Shown here: in pieces, positions 44,683 to 56,830 of the stretch
How positions within the stretch are numbered: the stretch's first letter is position 1
How the letters are laid out: each line of letters opens with the position of its first letter
Program-made: the position numbers and the translations under genes
NCBI GenBank assembly: GCA_037447655.1
Contig: JBBHKE010002749.1
Location: forward strand, 81,669 to 145,668
DNA: 64,000 bases
Source: Zygnema cylindricum
Lineage: Eukaryota > Streptophyta > Zygnematophyceae > Zygnematales > Zygnemataceae
Reading direction: 5' to 3'
Notes under the pieces: model-generated
What the model was told of the DNA's origin: nothing
The model's database searches: none
The model's input: only the letters and a program-made list of their open reading frames with translations

Positions 44683-47529
44683 AAGGTGTGCTTGCACGCG
44701 CCTTACGTTTTTCACCGTTTTTCCGTCGAAAACACTAGCGGAAAGAATGTCTAACGGATTTCATGCCCCAACCGAGTTATCATACCTTTGTCATATAGAA
44801 TACTATAGTGAACTAGAGGAAGCTCCATTTAGTGAAGTGAAAGTATTTGTGTGAACAATGGGGCTACCCTAATTGAAAGACTTTTGACCGAAGGTAACGC
44901 TTCGTACATGCTTTTAGTTGCTTAGTGTTATGAAAATAGCAGCGGAAATAAGGTCATAAAGATTTTAATCCTCGATCGCGGCGTCATACCTTTGTCACAC
45001 CTAGAACAACAACAAACTAGATAAAGCTCGTTTTAAAGTTATGTGTTCTAAATGCTCACCTAAAAGAGTTGCTTGTTAAAACACCTTTTAGCTGTTGTTT
45101 CAAACATTGAACTCTCAGCAAGTCATCTATGAGAAAGAGTGATAAGATGATCTCGTCGCTGAGGCAGCGATGACCAGCGACGAAGTAGTATCTCTTCTAT
45201 TATGTCAACAGACGTCACAATATTCCACGTGTCAATCGAAGAAAGTGAAATACTAAAAGTATCCGTACAAACTATTTGGTTATATCCTGCGATCGAAAAT
45301 CAACGCGGATTTGACAAACAAACCACATGAAGGTTCGATTGTCGGCGAACAAACATTTTTTTAGTGTAGGAGAAAGTTGGTGGCTAATTTACCACCAGGT
45401 ACACTCTATCGTTATACTTAAATTAGTACCGTTCAATTTCAATATTTTAGGGACAAACCAGGGTTCTCTACAGCAGGAAATTGTACGTTGGATTAATTGT
45501 ACTAAGTAGTAGAACTGAGAGTAGGATAGTGCGCCTACAATGATCTTTTTGGTAGTTATGTAGTTAGATAGGTGTATTTGTATAAATTAGGACTTAGACG
45601 TTTGATAAACTTAACTTGTACAAGTTCACTAAGGAAAGTGAATTTTAAGGCTATTTTGTGTGTATGTCACTTTGTGACTGATCAGAGTTTGTGCTTAAAA
45701 CTCTGTCAGTGTATTGTGGTAAGTGTGAGCTCTAAGTGAGTTTCGTTGTAAGCCTAAGTGGCTTTTTGTAGTGTTAAGTGTAAGTTGGTCAAAGTTGGTC
45801 ATTTGTGTGGTACTTTTGAGTTGCCTTTTGCTGAATTAATTGGGTGACTCTGCAGCTTCTGGTAGTGTCCCTGGTAGTGTCCTTGTTGCTGCAGAGCAAC
45901 AACCCGTGTTAAAGTTACCATGGTCAAAAGGTTTTTAGCTCCCTCGTACGTATAAGTGGATTCACGGTAAAAAAGAAGCTTCATCAACCGTCCACCGTAA
46001 TATTAAAGGGAGATTTGTGATGTTTGGGTCAATGAATGTACAAAAAAGTCGGTGAGGGCTGTCAGTGTAAGGTCAGGGTTACATTTGGAGCTATGTGAAA
46101 TTGTACGAACATCAATACTATCGTAATACAAAAGACATGGTTAGGAAAGTGTGAAGGTCACGGCGCATTTCGCCTTGTGTAAGAGACCTTCACACCCTTC
46201 ACTCCACGGGCGAGAAAACTAACGAACCTTACCTGGACTGTACACTATTCATCGTCGCACTTGTCTATATCTAGTCTAATGATTCTACGAGTTCTGTGAC
46301 TGCCCGTGAGGTGGTTACACCATTACAGCGACGATGTTTTTATCAATGCACAGATTTTGCATTCGTCATTGATCAACTCCAGTTGTCAGCGATCAATGAC
46401 GCATGCCATTTGTTTCTTTGACATTTTAGCTTTTGTAACCTTCACAGTCGGCCACCCAGCCACAGATCCCATTATCGTGCGTCCCATTATTATGTTTAAA
46501 AGTAAAAACCCATTATGCAAGTTGTTAGGATTACAATGTGGGATTTTGGTTCAGTTTTAGTGTGGGTCAATTTTTGGTCGCGCGTCACGTCGCGCATTAC
46601 GTTTCGTTTCATTAGTACTTTTAGTTTTTGCTTGATTAAGTGTGAACGGTTTGGTCGATTTCGTTTGTGTACGAGACTTCTAGTTCCTTCGGTTCGTGCG
46701 TAGTACTTCTAGCAATTTCGTTTTACGTAGGTTAAGTTGTACTTTAAGTATTGTACCTCTAGACGTTTCGTTTCGAGAATTTTCAGTTTGCGTCGTACTC
46801 TATTTTACGTCCAAGTACATGTGACGTTTCTAGAATTATATTTCTAGATGTAATCTGGCGACTAAGTTAAAATGCCACCCAGTGAGGGAATTAAAAAAAC
46901 TAAGAAATTATTGTAGAATTAATGTGTGAGAATAAATGTGAATTTCCTCTTCTGAATCATGTATGTCTCTATCTATGTTCATGAGAAATAAATGTTTGTA
47001 ATGTGAGCTGGTTGATATTTGATGTGAGTTAAATTCGCTTCCGTATTGTGTAATTTGTCAATCTTTTGCGCATTCGGATTGTGTTTTCGATCCTTTCACA
47101 AGTCACCTGGGTTTGAATGGCATTCCTCTGGTGTGAGTATCCGCCACTATTAAGAAGCAGAGGGACTTTGTAAGGTCGGATGTCCAAGACTTGAGCAGGA
47201 GCATATACATATTTTTTCTGCGAAAGTTTGAATCCGTGCGCATCAATTTTATTTACATGTGGTCGCCGCAGTTTTGTTACCGTAAACCTTGGCATGCAGT
47301 TTGAATTGTTGTTTTTTTATGACGGTCGACGTTAGCAGGCGAGGCACTATTTTAATCGGTTCTTACAATTTTTCGCAAGTCAAAGTTGTTTGACGGGTTG
47401 ACCGTCAAATATAAACTCGGTACCTAACTTGTACTACTATGTTACTAAAATGTACAATTTTGGACTATTTGACGCAGCTACCTGCACGCAACAAATATTG
47501 TTACTGCGATTAGCAACATTGTTCAAAAG
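44683..47529. other. Intergenic DNA, no gene recognised
   Basis: Short ORFs only. Two variants of the TCATACCTTTGTCACAC phrase sit near its start. A hairpin (GTGTGAAGGTC at about 46149 with GACCTTCACAC at about 46184) is visible. TGGCGAC at 46857 after GATGTAATC resembles some plant gypsy primer sites, but no LTR pair supports it. 47029-47295 (minus) is an 88-codon ORF with no recognised domain. Confidence 0.3.
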
Positions 47530-47760
47530 TTGGTGAAAGTAGGCCCATACAATATGCCTATTGTATGTAAAACATACTATATGACCTTAAGACCCATATT
47601 GTATGGGTCGCAAAATGAAAAAAAATAGTAACAGGGTTGAGTTTTACATTGATCGATAGAGAATTAAACGTCATGTCTAAATTTTGAAAAACATTCGGAC
47701 AATTTTTTTTTTCTGTGAGTTTTGAGGTATTTTTTATGTATACCGTCAGATTTGGACGAT
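47530..47760 (-). repeat. Dispersed repeat R2, copy 2 (inverted)
   Basis: The reverse complement gives AAATCTGACGGTATACATAA, TTGTCCGAATGTTTT, CCCATACAATATGGGTC, CATACAATAGGCATATTGTA and GGGCCTACTTTCACC, in the same order as 286-475. Confidence 0.5.
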
Positions 47761-50700
47761 CGGACGGTCGCTGATCAAAGTAGCGATCTAAGAAGATCAC
47801 ATGAAAAGCCTGTAACACAACTTACCATAGGACTATTTGTCATTTTAGCGTCTGCAATTTTGAAGGCCACACTAAATAAAGCCTCAAATTGACCAACCAG
47901 GCAGTATGGGACGATATAAAAAATATATTCCACACTGCCAAAAATATGCAAAAAAGTTGCCCGTCCGCGTTTTTTTTTTTTTTTCCGGGTTTTCTTTCCC
48001 GCGGAATGTCATCCTACGCCGTGTCTGTTCGCTAAAAAAAATCGTCCGGCGGCGTGCGCTGTACTATCATCATACGTCCGATTCGTACGTTCGTACAAGA
48101 GTGTGCACAACGCACACACATACAGTATGCCTACTCTACGCGAGTTTTGTGCCAAGTTTTGTGCGCCTAGCCCCCTACCAAAGGCCAACCATAAAAACGC
48201 CTACTTTTGAAACTATGATTAGCAATTCCGTAACTTTTTTAGTAGAATCCGCACTAAATCGCTACAGAGAACATTAGTGACATGACAGCGTGGCTTTCTA
48301 TTGTGGCCGTTATGCTTCACCGAACGATGTGGAACATTGTGCCTTCGAAACTGTTGGATAGGGCAGCAGGGTTCAGGACAGGCGCTCAGGTTCGTTGTGT
48401 TTCGTCAGACGTTCAGCTGATCCAATCGGATGGTGCATATGTACTCCGTGAAGTACGGGACCGATGAATAATCGAGGTTTTGTAAGTCATAACCACTGGG
48501 TTCTATAAAGCTTCTCCCCAGCATCATGGTAAACATCAATCTTTTGGCAGGTGGTTAATTTTTGCTACCTTTTCCGTCTATCGGAGGAATATGATAGTGA
48601 GGCAGTTTTCACAATAGTGGCAGACACTGCCCCTGCCGTGTTTTGGTGTCCCGAGTGGTAAGTGTGGCAGGCCCTAATGCATAAGCTTCAATTTGTTTTC
48701 ATCTCCCGTTGTCCAGCAAAGCTTCTTGACCTCTACTCGTTTCTGCCAATGGCTGTGGGAACTGTACTTGAAAGTTTCAGCATCTTGATGTTTCATGGCG
48801 CTTTAACCGATTTAGCTATCATGCTGATGTTTTTGCTGGTTTATGATTCAGGTGTTGCCTTTTCTGTGCCAGAGCGAAAATGACTGTTAAACTCTCTTTT
48901 CCACTGTTGAGTGCTCCTGCTGAACCGGTACGTTATGGTCCTCGTTCTGGTTAATGCACGCTCTCGTTTCGTTTTTTACTTTTAGGGTACGATCCAGTAT
49001 CTTGTCTGTAGTGGCTATTGGATTGCAAATACTTATAATCTGTGTCGGAGGATTAGATAGTCGTTTACTGTTTGTTGAATTCCGTGGGGAGCTTAGGAAG
49101 CTGGATTGCGAGGATGAAAACTAAGGTTTGTGACTAGAGTTTCTGATCCGCTATGCGGTCTGAAGAGACATCTCTTGGCTGACTGAGTGATCAGCATAAT
49201 TCTATGCTCCCTTAAGAATTCAGTTTATGATTGTTTTCCAATGGTTTCTCGCATGTTTATTTTTGAAGAATGAACGTTTGCGTCAATTACCAATACCTTG
49301 AATGGTAGGGGGCCTCGCATCCCTCTGCAATGTTCAAGGGAGTGTAATGGCCTTGACGCAAGATTGCTTCTTGAAGCCGTGGTAATTCTGGACTGCAGGG
49401 CAGGCAATGTCCTGGTCTCTGAAGGACTGGGAAAGCCACGGGACATTTATACGTATATGTAATGTTTTACGTCTATATCGAGCATTTCTCTGAAACTTCA
49501 TCTAATCCTACTTTATGTACTGCAGTGCTCAACCCCCCATTACGCAACCAGAGCTGTTCTGCAAATAATCCCGGAGCTAACAGCTACATCCAAGACCTTT
49601 ATGGAAATTCCTTTCTCATTCTCCTTTCTCTCCTGTGGCGACATAGCTTGAGAACCTCGATCCTTGAGGAATGTCTCATCCTTACAGCTTTCAGCTTTCA
49701 GCATCTTGGGATCGGAGAATTTTGTAACAGGTGAGCCATTCAATTTTTGGATACCATGTGTCTTGCTGGCGTAGCCCTGACTTTTTACCGTCTCAATTTG
49801 ATGGCTACTTCAGTGTGAGAAAGGTGTTTATCATTCGATGCTAGGTTCCCAAGAGAGCCGTGGCCAGTGATGATATATTTTTTTGGAATTACCGGCTGAT
49901 AGTTTCTTTGGAAACTCGTGCTGAGAACTGGCTGCCTGAGGCTATGAACTCTCTTTCCATTCATTACTTTTTATTTCGTGAAATTTTGGGGCTGTGCAAT
50001 CCTGGTGTGAAGTCGCTTCAGAGAATGTTTGTCTGCTGTCTTTTATCATCCTAACAGTCGTGATTTTCTTTCTGTAGGTTGTTTTTCCAACATTGCGTAA
50101 ATTATCGATAGTCTTTGACGATGACATGCCGACCTTTCTGCAATGTGAGTTATTTGCATGTCTTTTGGACTGTATTTAGTTTTTCCTGGATGTTTTCCTA
50201 GACGTTGTGTAGGACTCTCTGAGGACAACAGTCCAGTATAGGAAGTGCCGTATGACACTCAACCACTGTCAGTTTGCCTGCCCCCGGTTCTCTAGAGGAA
50301 CCGCCAGGAGACTCTGTGGGGATGATTTTAATCTGGATTCTGAGAGTCTTCGCAGCATATACTTTGGTTCTCTCGTTTTTCATTTCTTTCTCATATTTTC
50401 CTGCACTTAAGCCTAATGAATATCTTAGAATGTCAGGAGACGGGCTTGGGGACGATGATGATAACTGACATTCGTCCTGCTCATGTGAGCTTCGGCAATG
50501 AGCACCAATTCTTTCGCTCCTATCTGATGTCTCCTTGGCTATCTGTTCTCAGCATTTTATTTGTTTGGCCTTGAGCCGATATTGTCCAACATGTGTTGTT
50601 TTCGCTCGAAGTTTGCTCCGAAAATGGATGATGCTGATTTCCATGTTGGGAAAAAAAAAATTAGCTGGATTTTGCTGGTCATTATGATGACAAAATATCT

Positions 50701-52995
50701 GTCAATCCACCGAATGGCTCCGGTCAAATGTGGTTTTAACCCTCTAAGAAGTCCTGAATGACCACCTTTCGCGTTAGTCGAGCCTCTGGTTATACTCGTC
50801 TAATGTGTTCTTGACTTAAATGTATAAATTTTGTTCTGTACTGTTCTGTCTTGCTGCTTAGTGGTCATGTAGTGATTACGTTCTAGTATGTTTGAGCGGC
50901 CCTGCCACGGACAGGGTAGTCTCATGACGTTAACCCTGCCTGCTAGAGGCTTTGCTCAGAGCAAGCTCTTTCACCTTTTTGATAGGAAACCATCAGTTTC
51001 TAAAATGCAGGCTGATGGTGCCATTTTAAGTGATTACATTCCCATTTCTAGTGGGAATGATTCTGTTTTGAGTCCAATACAGTTCTTTCTCATATTTATG
51101 TGTTCTTCAATCGATGTTGTTTCCCAATTCTTCTGCATCAGCTACCAACCGCTTTCTAATTATTTAGCCCAATCTCTTTTTGGTTTACTTTCAGTAGCAA
51201 GCTGATCCCGTACCTTGGCTGACTCTACTTGGCGACATCAATTTCAAGATGAATTGTTCTTATGGTGAGTCTTACAGGCTTGTGTCCATTTTTTTGTCCA
51301 TATTTTTTTGTTGTCCATTTTTTTTTTCAATTGTATGTTATTCTTGTGGATCGTGGTATAGTAGCTTTGTGTCCTCTCGGCCAATTTCTCCGTACGGCAT
51401 CTCACTTTTAGTGGATTTGCACGTCCCATACGCCGAGTATAAAAAAACTGGGGCTGGGTGAGTGTCAGGATGTCTGACTGCATGCTCAATAGTTCCAGAA
51501 TATTTTTCAATTCTTTTTAACTAAGTAAATGTGCACATAGAAACTGTGCACATTACAATCATTTAATTGCGTAGAACTAATTCTAAATTGTCTTCCCAAA
51601 TTGAAATCCAGGTCTCAAGTTCCTGGCCATTGTTCCAGTGGTGATTGCCACGCAAACCTCAACATTGTAAGTTTGCTTTCCTTTTACATTTCAAACAAAT
51701 GGAAGTTTTTGTCATTACTTGTGGAAAATGACGATACACATCATCACAACACTTGGAATGAGGATTTAATTCCTCTGATTTCAAAAGTACTGCGTTCTTT
51801 CTGATTCCACAAATGCCGGTCTTAAGTTGTGTTTAATTCATTTTATTCTGGTTGTTGCTTTTGTCGAGCGAATGATGAATACTCTTAACATAATCTTAGG
51901 ACACCTTCTTACACAGCATCGCCCTGCTGTGGATGAGAGAGTAAATCTGCTGACGCTCGTGGCATTTTATTTTACTTTTTATGATCAGGAGTTGTATCTT
52001 GTCACAGACTCTGGTCTTGTTCATGGATCCTGTTCCAACTATTTGAAATACTAAATGTATGTAACTTTATTTTGAATGTATTTTCACTTAATGAAGATGA
52101 TAGCCTGTGTGCTGTGGCAATGCCCTCTCTACTGATGATCAATACTAAAACTTTCGTTCTACCTAATCGTCAAAGACGCTGAGGAAAATCTAGGAGACCT
52201 GAACTGAAGAGAGAGCATTTTTAATATTGAATTCCTGTTTTAATCTTGCTTGAGGCAATTGGTGATGAGATGCTGAGTCACTTACCTTCTTTGTTGAAAC
52301 AGGAAAATTTGAGACTGGGATGTGCCCCATTTCACCTCCGTATTTGTGGATTTCGTCGAGAAACTTTCCAACTGATCGTGTAGAATGTTGAGGGTGGATT
52401 TCCTCTTTACGATATAGCGCAGGGTATTATTTGTTAACTACTGGTAAACTGCACTTGTATCCAATATGGCACTAGTACCCCTCAGTTTATTATGGTAACA
52501 TATTGATTTTGAAACCTGTGTCAGCATAAATGTAATCAAGTAGCTGTCAAATTTAGTAAGTATACTTAGCTCAAAGCTATAGAAGAAAATTACTTCTGAT
52601 TACAACAGATGGGATACTTTATTTTCCATCTGTGGGATACTTTCTATGGGCAGATTTTGTGCCCTCCAATTCAGCATATAATCTCAGGGATGTACAATTA
52701 AATTTAAACTGATTGGTAGTGTAATGATACAAATTACCAATTTCGTAAAATCTTCATCCTGTTCTTCACTGGCCATGTTTACATTGAAGCTGACATGTGA
52801 ATGGCGCTTGTTTTTTTCACATTTTATCAACTCAATGAGATTTTGTATTGGAATGGCTTTTCAATTTTGTATCTAAATTATATTTGGAATCTGTTTTCCC
52901 TGGGGCATGTTCAGAAATTTATGAGCCACCCAATATGCTCTCACAACTAGAAAAAATTGTACTTGTGCACAAGCTTCGTTAGAGATTTCCACTTT
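47761..52995. other. Compositionally distinct island without a recognisable gene
   Basis: From about 48.3 kb the sequence is T-rich on the plus strand, poorer in the CGTAC-type words common elsewhere, and almost free of LTR or TIR fragments. Many small ORFs exist (60-105 codons), but none shows a recognisable domain. TTTCTTTCTGTAGG-like and GTAAGT-like strings occur (for example 50070, 51668), so an intron-rich or non-coding transcribed unit is possible but unproven. Confidence 0.3.
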
Positions 52996-53035
52996 CTAGA
53001 TGTATGTAGAACCTATCACACGAATGGTACGGGGG

Positions 53036-53095
53036 CAGGCGAAGGGGGAGAGATGGGGGAGGAGGGAGAGAGAGAGTGGGCTGGCCAAAGTGAGT

Positions 53096-53129
<34 letters not shown>

Positions 53130-53700
53130 GAGAGGGGGGGGGGGGGGGGGGTGCGGAGAGCAAGGAGAGGGGAGGAGATGATATGGGCGCAGAGAGTGAT
53201 AAATGGAGAGGGAGAGAGAGACAGCACGACAGGCGGGGGGGGAGAGTAGGGAGATGAGAGGGGAGAAGAGAAAGAGGGAGAGAGAGAGGGTCATGTGAGA
53301 TGTGATGGCGAATTGTAGAGGGGTGGGTTATGGAGAGTGGGTGATGGGGGAGAGTGAGGGAGGGAAGAAGAGTGAGTGAAGGGGACGAGCAAGCACGAGA
53401 GGATGACAGAGGTGGAGGGAGTGAGATAGGGATAGAGCGAGAGGTAGAAATGGCCGGGAGGAGAGGTGAGAGGGGGTGGAAGTGAGCGAGGGGAGAGAGA
53501 GTAAGGGGAAGGAAGGAGTGAACGAAGGCGACAGGAAGACAGAGGTGGAGATAGTGAGAGAGGGATAAAGCGAGAGGGAGAGAGTGGGGGAGGGATTGAG
53601 AGAGAGAGAGAGGGGGGCAGAGAAAGAGGAAAAGAGAGAGAGACGAGAGTAGATGGGGTTGGGGGAGAGAGGGAGAAAGAGAGGGGGGGTAGAGAGCTCT
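53036..53700 (+). repeat. 665-bp purine tract with long G runs
   Basis: The plus strand is almost all G and A: a 33-G run at 53096-53128, an 18-G run at 53134-53151, then (GGAGAG)-type text to 53700. Such strand-asymmetric DNA can form triplex or G-quadruplex structures. ORFs on both strands here (Gly-rich or Ser/Pro/Leu-rich) are composition artefacts. Confidence 0.9.
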
Positions 53701-54190
53701 CTTCGCCGGCATCCGGGGTATACATCCCTCCTGTCACACCACCATGTGACTGTCTCAGGTTGTTCTGACACTAATGGGATTCCTTCACAGTTGCGGAATC
53801 TTTGAAAGCGTGGCTTGTTTTTAGTGTCGTTTTTTTGATTTTTGGGGAATTTTCATGGTGTTTTAGGATTTCGTTATGCTATTTGGGTGTTTTTTTAGGG
53901 CTTTGGGCCTCTGAACTTGTCACTCGACCTGTAAAACGATTGTCTACATTAGTCGCACAAGGCGCTTGACCATCTTGTCGTTTGTCACTCCGACTCGTAT
54001 CACCTCTTCAATTCCGATCCGGTGATGTCTTTTGATTTTGAATTCATTCCGGACATCGGCCCGTCCCTCCAGTATTCTCAACTAGCTTGCTTTTGGATTC
54101 GATCAGCGCCGCAACTCATTTTCCAGCCGATATCTCCTATTTCTTCCCCTTTCTAGCATCATAGAACTGAGCTGACAATGCTTTACTAAC
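53701..54190. other. Intergenic DNA
   Basis: No gene or repeat boundary recognised between the purine tract and the minisatellite. Confidence 0.3.
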
Positions 54191-54199
54191 CTTTTTTTC

Positions 54200-54500
54200 T
54201 CCGCAATTTTGGTCAACAGGCCTCCGAATTGCTTTCGACCTTCAAAAAGGCCAATTGGTCCCCTAACCTCTTTTGATCCGCAAATTGGGCAATTGGTTAT
54301 CTGACCGTTTTTTTCATGTAAGATGGTCGAATGGTCCTCAAGCCGGTTGTGATCGCAAATTTGGCCAACTGGTCTTTTAATCATTTTCAAAATCGCACAT
54401 GGAACAAATGGTCCCCCACCATTTTTAGCACCCAAATTCGTCAAATAGTCCTCAAGCCTTATTTGAACCGCAAAATGGCCAAACGGTCCTCCTATCGGAT
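54200..54500 (-). repeat. Degenerate minisatellite, period about 55-60 bp
   Basis: A unit like CAAATTGGCCAATTGGTC plus CCCCAACC plus TTTTGAACCG recurs about five times; a further unit is at about 55450-55500. The periodicity keeps a 186-codon minus-strand ORF open (54103-54663), giving repeated GPFG/GGL-type phrases. I take that ORF as a by-product of the repeat. Confidence 0.6.
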
Positions 54501-55235
54501 TTGAACCAAATATTGGCCATGTAATTGTAACTTGGCAAACATACTTTGTATTGTAGCGATATTCTCCGTACACGGTAACCAAGCGTTCCAATGGGTAAGA
54601 ACGAAATTCTTGCTGAAGGCTGTGACAATTGTATGCGTCGACAATGCCCGTGACAGTTGTCAACGTCTACAATCTGTCTTGACGTTACTACAGAAGATAT
54701 TGTTTTTTTTTTAACGTTTTGGTACGTTGCATGTCTTTGCGTGACATGGAAGACGTACAACCTTCTAGCCTGTGTTGTTCGTGGTTAAACAAGGTGCTTT
54801 AGTGTTTGCCTCTCCTGTCTCGTCGCCATGAATGGACATAGAATTCTTGAGCCCCTTGCAAAATTAAAAACTTCTTTTTTTGGCTGGAGTTTGCTTACTT
54901 TTTCCCAGCGTGACTGGGTTGCGCACGAGGGGTCGCCCTCAGCATTGTGCCTACCTCGACTAGTGCCGGGAAGTACTGAAGTTTTGCGTGAAGGAGAGGG
55001 AAGGTGAGCAAAGTGAGAGAGGCGCGAGCCTTGGCGCTTTCACAAATTTTTCACTTCTCCGTGAAATGACATTCAAGCCTTCAAACTCCTGCAATTTTTT
55101 TTTTGTACAGGATGAAAACAGACAAAAGGAAACAACCGTTTTCATTGTCTGAAATCGTCGAAAACTTATGAAAACTTTTGACACGTGCAAGTCTGTTTTT
55201 TATTTGTGAAGCAGTGTTACTTTACTTGAAGATGA
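54470..55235 (-). repeat. Dispersed repeat R1, copy 2
   Basis: Inverted relative to copies 1 and 3, and the longest uninterrupted copy seen. It shows what copy 1 looked like before the LTR inserted: GTACGGAGAATATCGCTACA follows directly where copy 1 has the LTR. Confidence 0.6.
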
Positions 55236-55656
55236 CGTGGTCATGCGTTGAAAAAACACAAAGACAACAACTTGTGTTACATTCTAAGTTCCAAGATGAC
55301 GTAAAGTGTACTCTACATTTTTGGAATCTCTTTGTACTTTTGTAACTTTAGCAGCAAGCCGCTAAATTTTGAGGAATACGATAGAAAAAAAAGGCTTACT
55401 TTTTCACATGGTGCCATACCCTAAATTGCCTTCTAAGTGTTTTTTACCCACAAATACGCCAAATAGTCCCCCAACCGGTTTTGACGCAAATGAGCAAAAA
55501 TGGGCCTGAACTACACCGTGAATCGCAATTAGCGCTAATAACGCTAGTTCGGTGCCCACAAATATTGACCCAAATTCTTAAAAAGAGTTAATAATTCTAA
55601 AATGTTTTTAACGCTATTTGTGGTACTTCCATATTAGGGTCAAATAACTGTAATAT
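55236..55656. other. Intergenic DNA with a TIR-like left end
   Basis: At 55514 CTACACCGTGAATCGCAATT opens ~110 bases resembling the left part of the 508-1034 element (GCTAGTTCGGTGCCCAC versus GCTAATTCCGTCACCCC). No inverted right end is seen nearby; the region was then hit by the two hAT elements. Confidence 0.4.
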
Positions 55657-55664
55657 CATAGAGG

Positions 55665-56821
55665 TAGTGTTGGGTATCGAGGACCATTTGCCGATATTCG
55701 ATATATATCGAATTTCAGGTACCCGATAATCGATATATCGCTTCGATATATCGAAAATCAAAATATCGCGATATATCGCCGATAATCGTATCGCCATATA
55801 TCGAGGCTTCTTAAAAAAAAAAAAAAAATCTTGGTAGTTGCTACTGCTGCTAATACTACTGCTGCTGCCAGTACTACTGCTACTGCAGCTGGTAGTACTA
55901 GCTACTGCTTATGCCTGCACCTAGTACTAGCTGCAGCTGCTAGTACTAGCTTATGCCAGTACTAGTACTATTGCAGCTGCCAGTACTAGGTGCAGCTGCT
56001 GCCAGAACTAGTGCTACTGCAGCTGCTAGTACTACCTACTGCTGTTGCCAGTACTAGTGCTACTGCAACTGGGACTAGCTGCAACTGCTGCCAGTAGTAC
56101 TAGCTGCTGGCAGTGCTACTGCAGCAGGTAGTACTAGCTACTGCTACTCCAATTAATAAAAATAATAATAAGAATTCACAATTTGTACACTTCATAAAAT
56201 AATTAATAAAAATTATCATTTTGTACACATCCAAAAATAATTAATAAAAATAATAATAAAATTCACATTTTGTACACCATAAAATAATTCATAAAAATAA
56301 AAGTAAAAAATCACATTTCAAACACTTCAAAAAATAAACCCTAAAAACAAGAATAAAAAATTATACCAATTTGCCTGCAGATTGCAGATTGGTAGGTATT
56401 CCTGCCTTCCTGAAGAGTGCAATTTTTTTTTCATATCATACTTTGACTAAATTAGTGAGAAATTTCAAATTTTCGTATGTGAAGTTCTGTACGTAGTACG
56501 TACTAAATAAGTAACTATATGAATTTCTAACTATATGAATTACAGTATTAGTACTTTTTTGTCGGTTACATTTTGCGGCGTTACCTTTAAGTCACGGAAC
56601 GAGAATCACGTCGTACGTCGCGTATCAGAAAATTTGTCTTTATCGCTAAAACAACATAATAATATAAAATATTAAATTTATAAAACACAATATATCGCGA
56701 TATATAACGCGATGATTTATGTTGGCCTCAGTACGATATATCGAAGACTTTGCTCGATCGACATTCGATACATCGAATATCGAAATTATCGCGATATGAA
56801 ATTGCCTGATGCCCAACACTA
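55665..56821. mobile_element. Non-autonomous hAT element 1
   Basis: 1157 bp with inverted termini TAGTGTTGGGYATC and a perfect 8-bp target duplication CATAGAGG (55657-55664, 56822-56829), the hallmark of hAT elements. Both subterminal regions (55690-55805 and 56690-56800) are packed with palindromes of the type CGATATATCG/ATATCGCGATAT, likely transposase-binding or hairpin sites. There is no transposase ORF. The middle carries a compound microsatellite. Confidence 0.9.
55845..56150 (+). repeat. Compound CTG/AGT microsatellite inside hAT 1
   Basis: About 300 bases built only from words such as GCTGCTGCCAGTACTACTGC, GCAGCTGCTAGTACTAGC and TACTGC. Many words are self-complementary (AGTACT, CAGCTG, CTAGTACTAG). 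Confidence 0.85.
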
Positions 56822-56830
56822 CATAGAGGT

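Noticed and set aside
46840-46900. Possible second gypsy primer site (TGGCGAC at 46857) with a short ATG frame after it
   Set aside because: No LTR start, partner LTR or coding domain supports it; the ATG frame stops after about 15 codons.
47029-47295. 88-codon minus-strand ORF as a host gene
   Set aside because: No recognisable domain, no supporting neighbours, and the length is within chance expectation.
48282-52060. Host protein genes from small ORFs in the transposon-poor island
   Set aside because: None of the 60-105-codon ORFs shows a known domain or a consistent chain of exons that I could follow.
52996-53771. Several overlapping ORFs (up to 238 codons), Gly-rich on plus and Ser/Pro/Leu-rich on minus
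   Set aside because: They exist because the purine tract has few stop codons; all frames are open and the composition is trivial.
54103-54663. 186-codon minus-strand ORF
   Set aside because: It coincides with a degenerate ~55-60-bp tandem repeat and part of R1; the repeated phrases follow the DNA period and no domain is recognisable.
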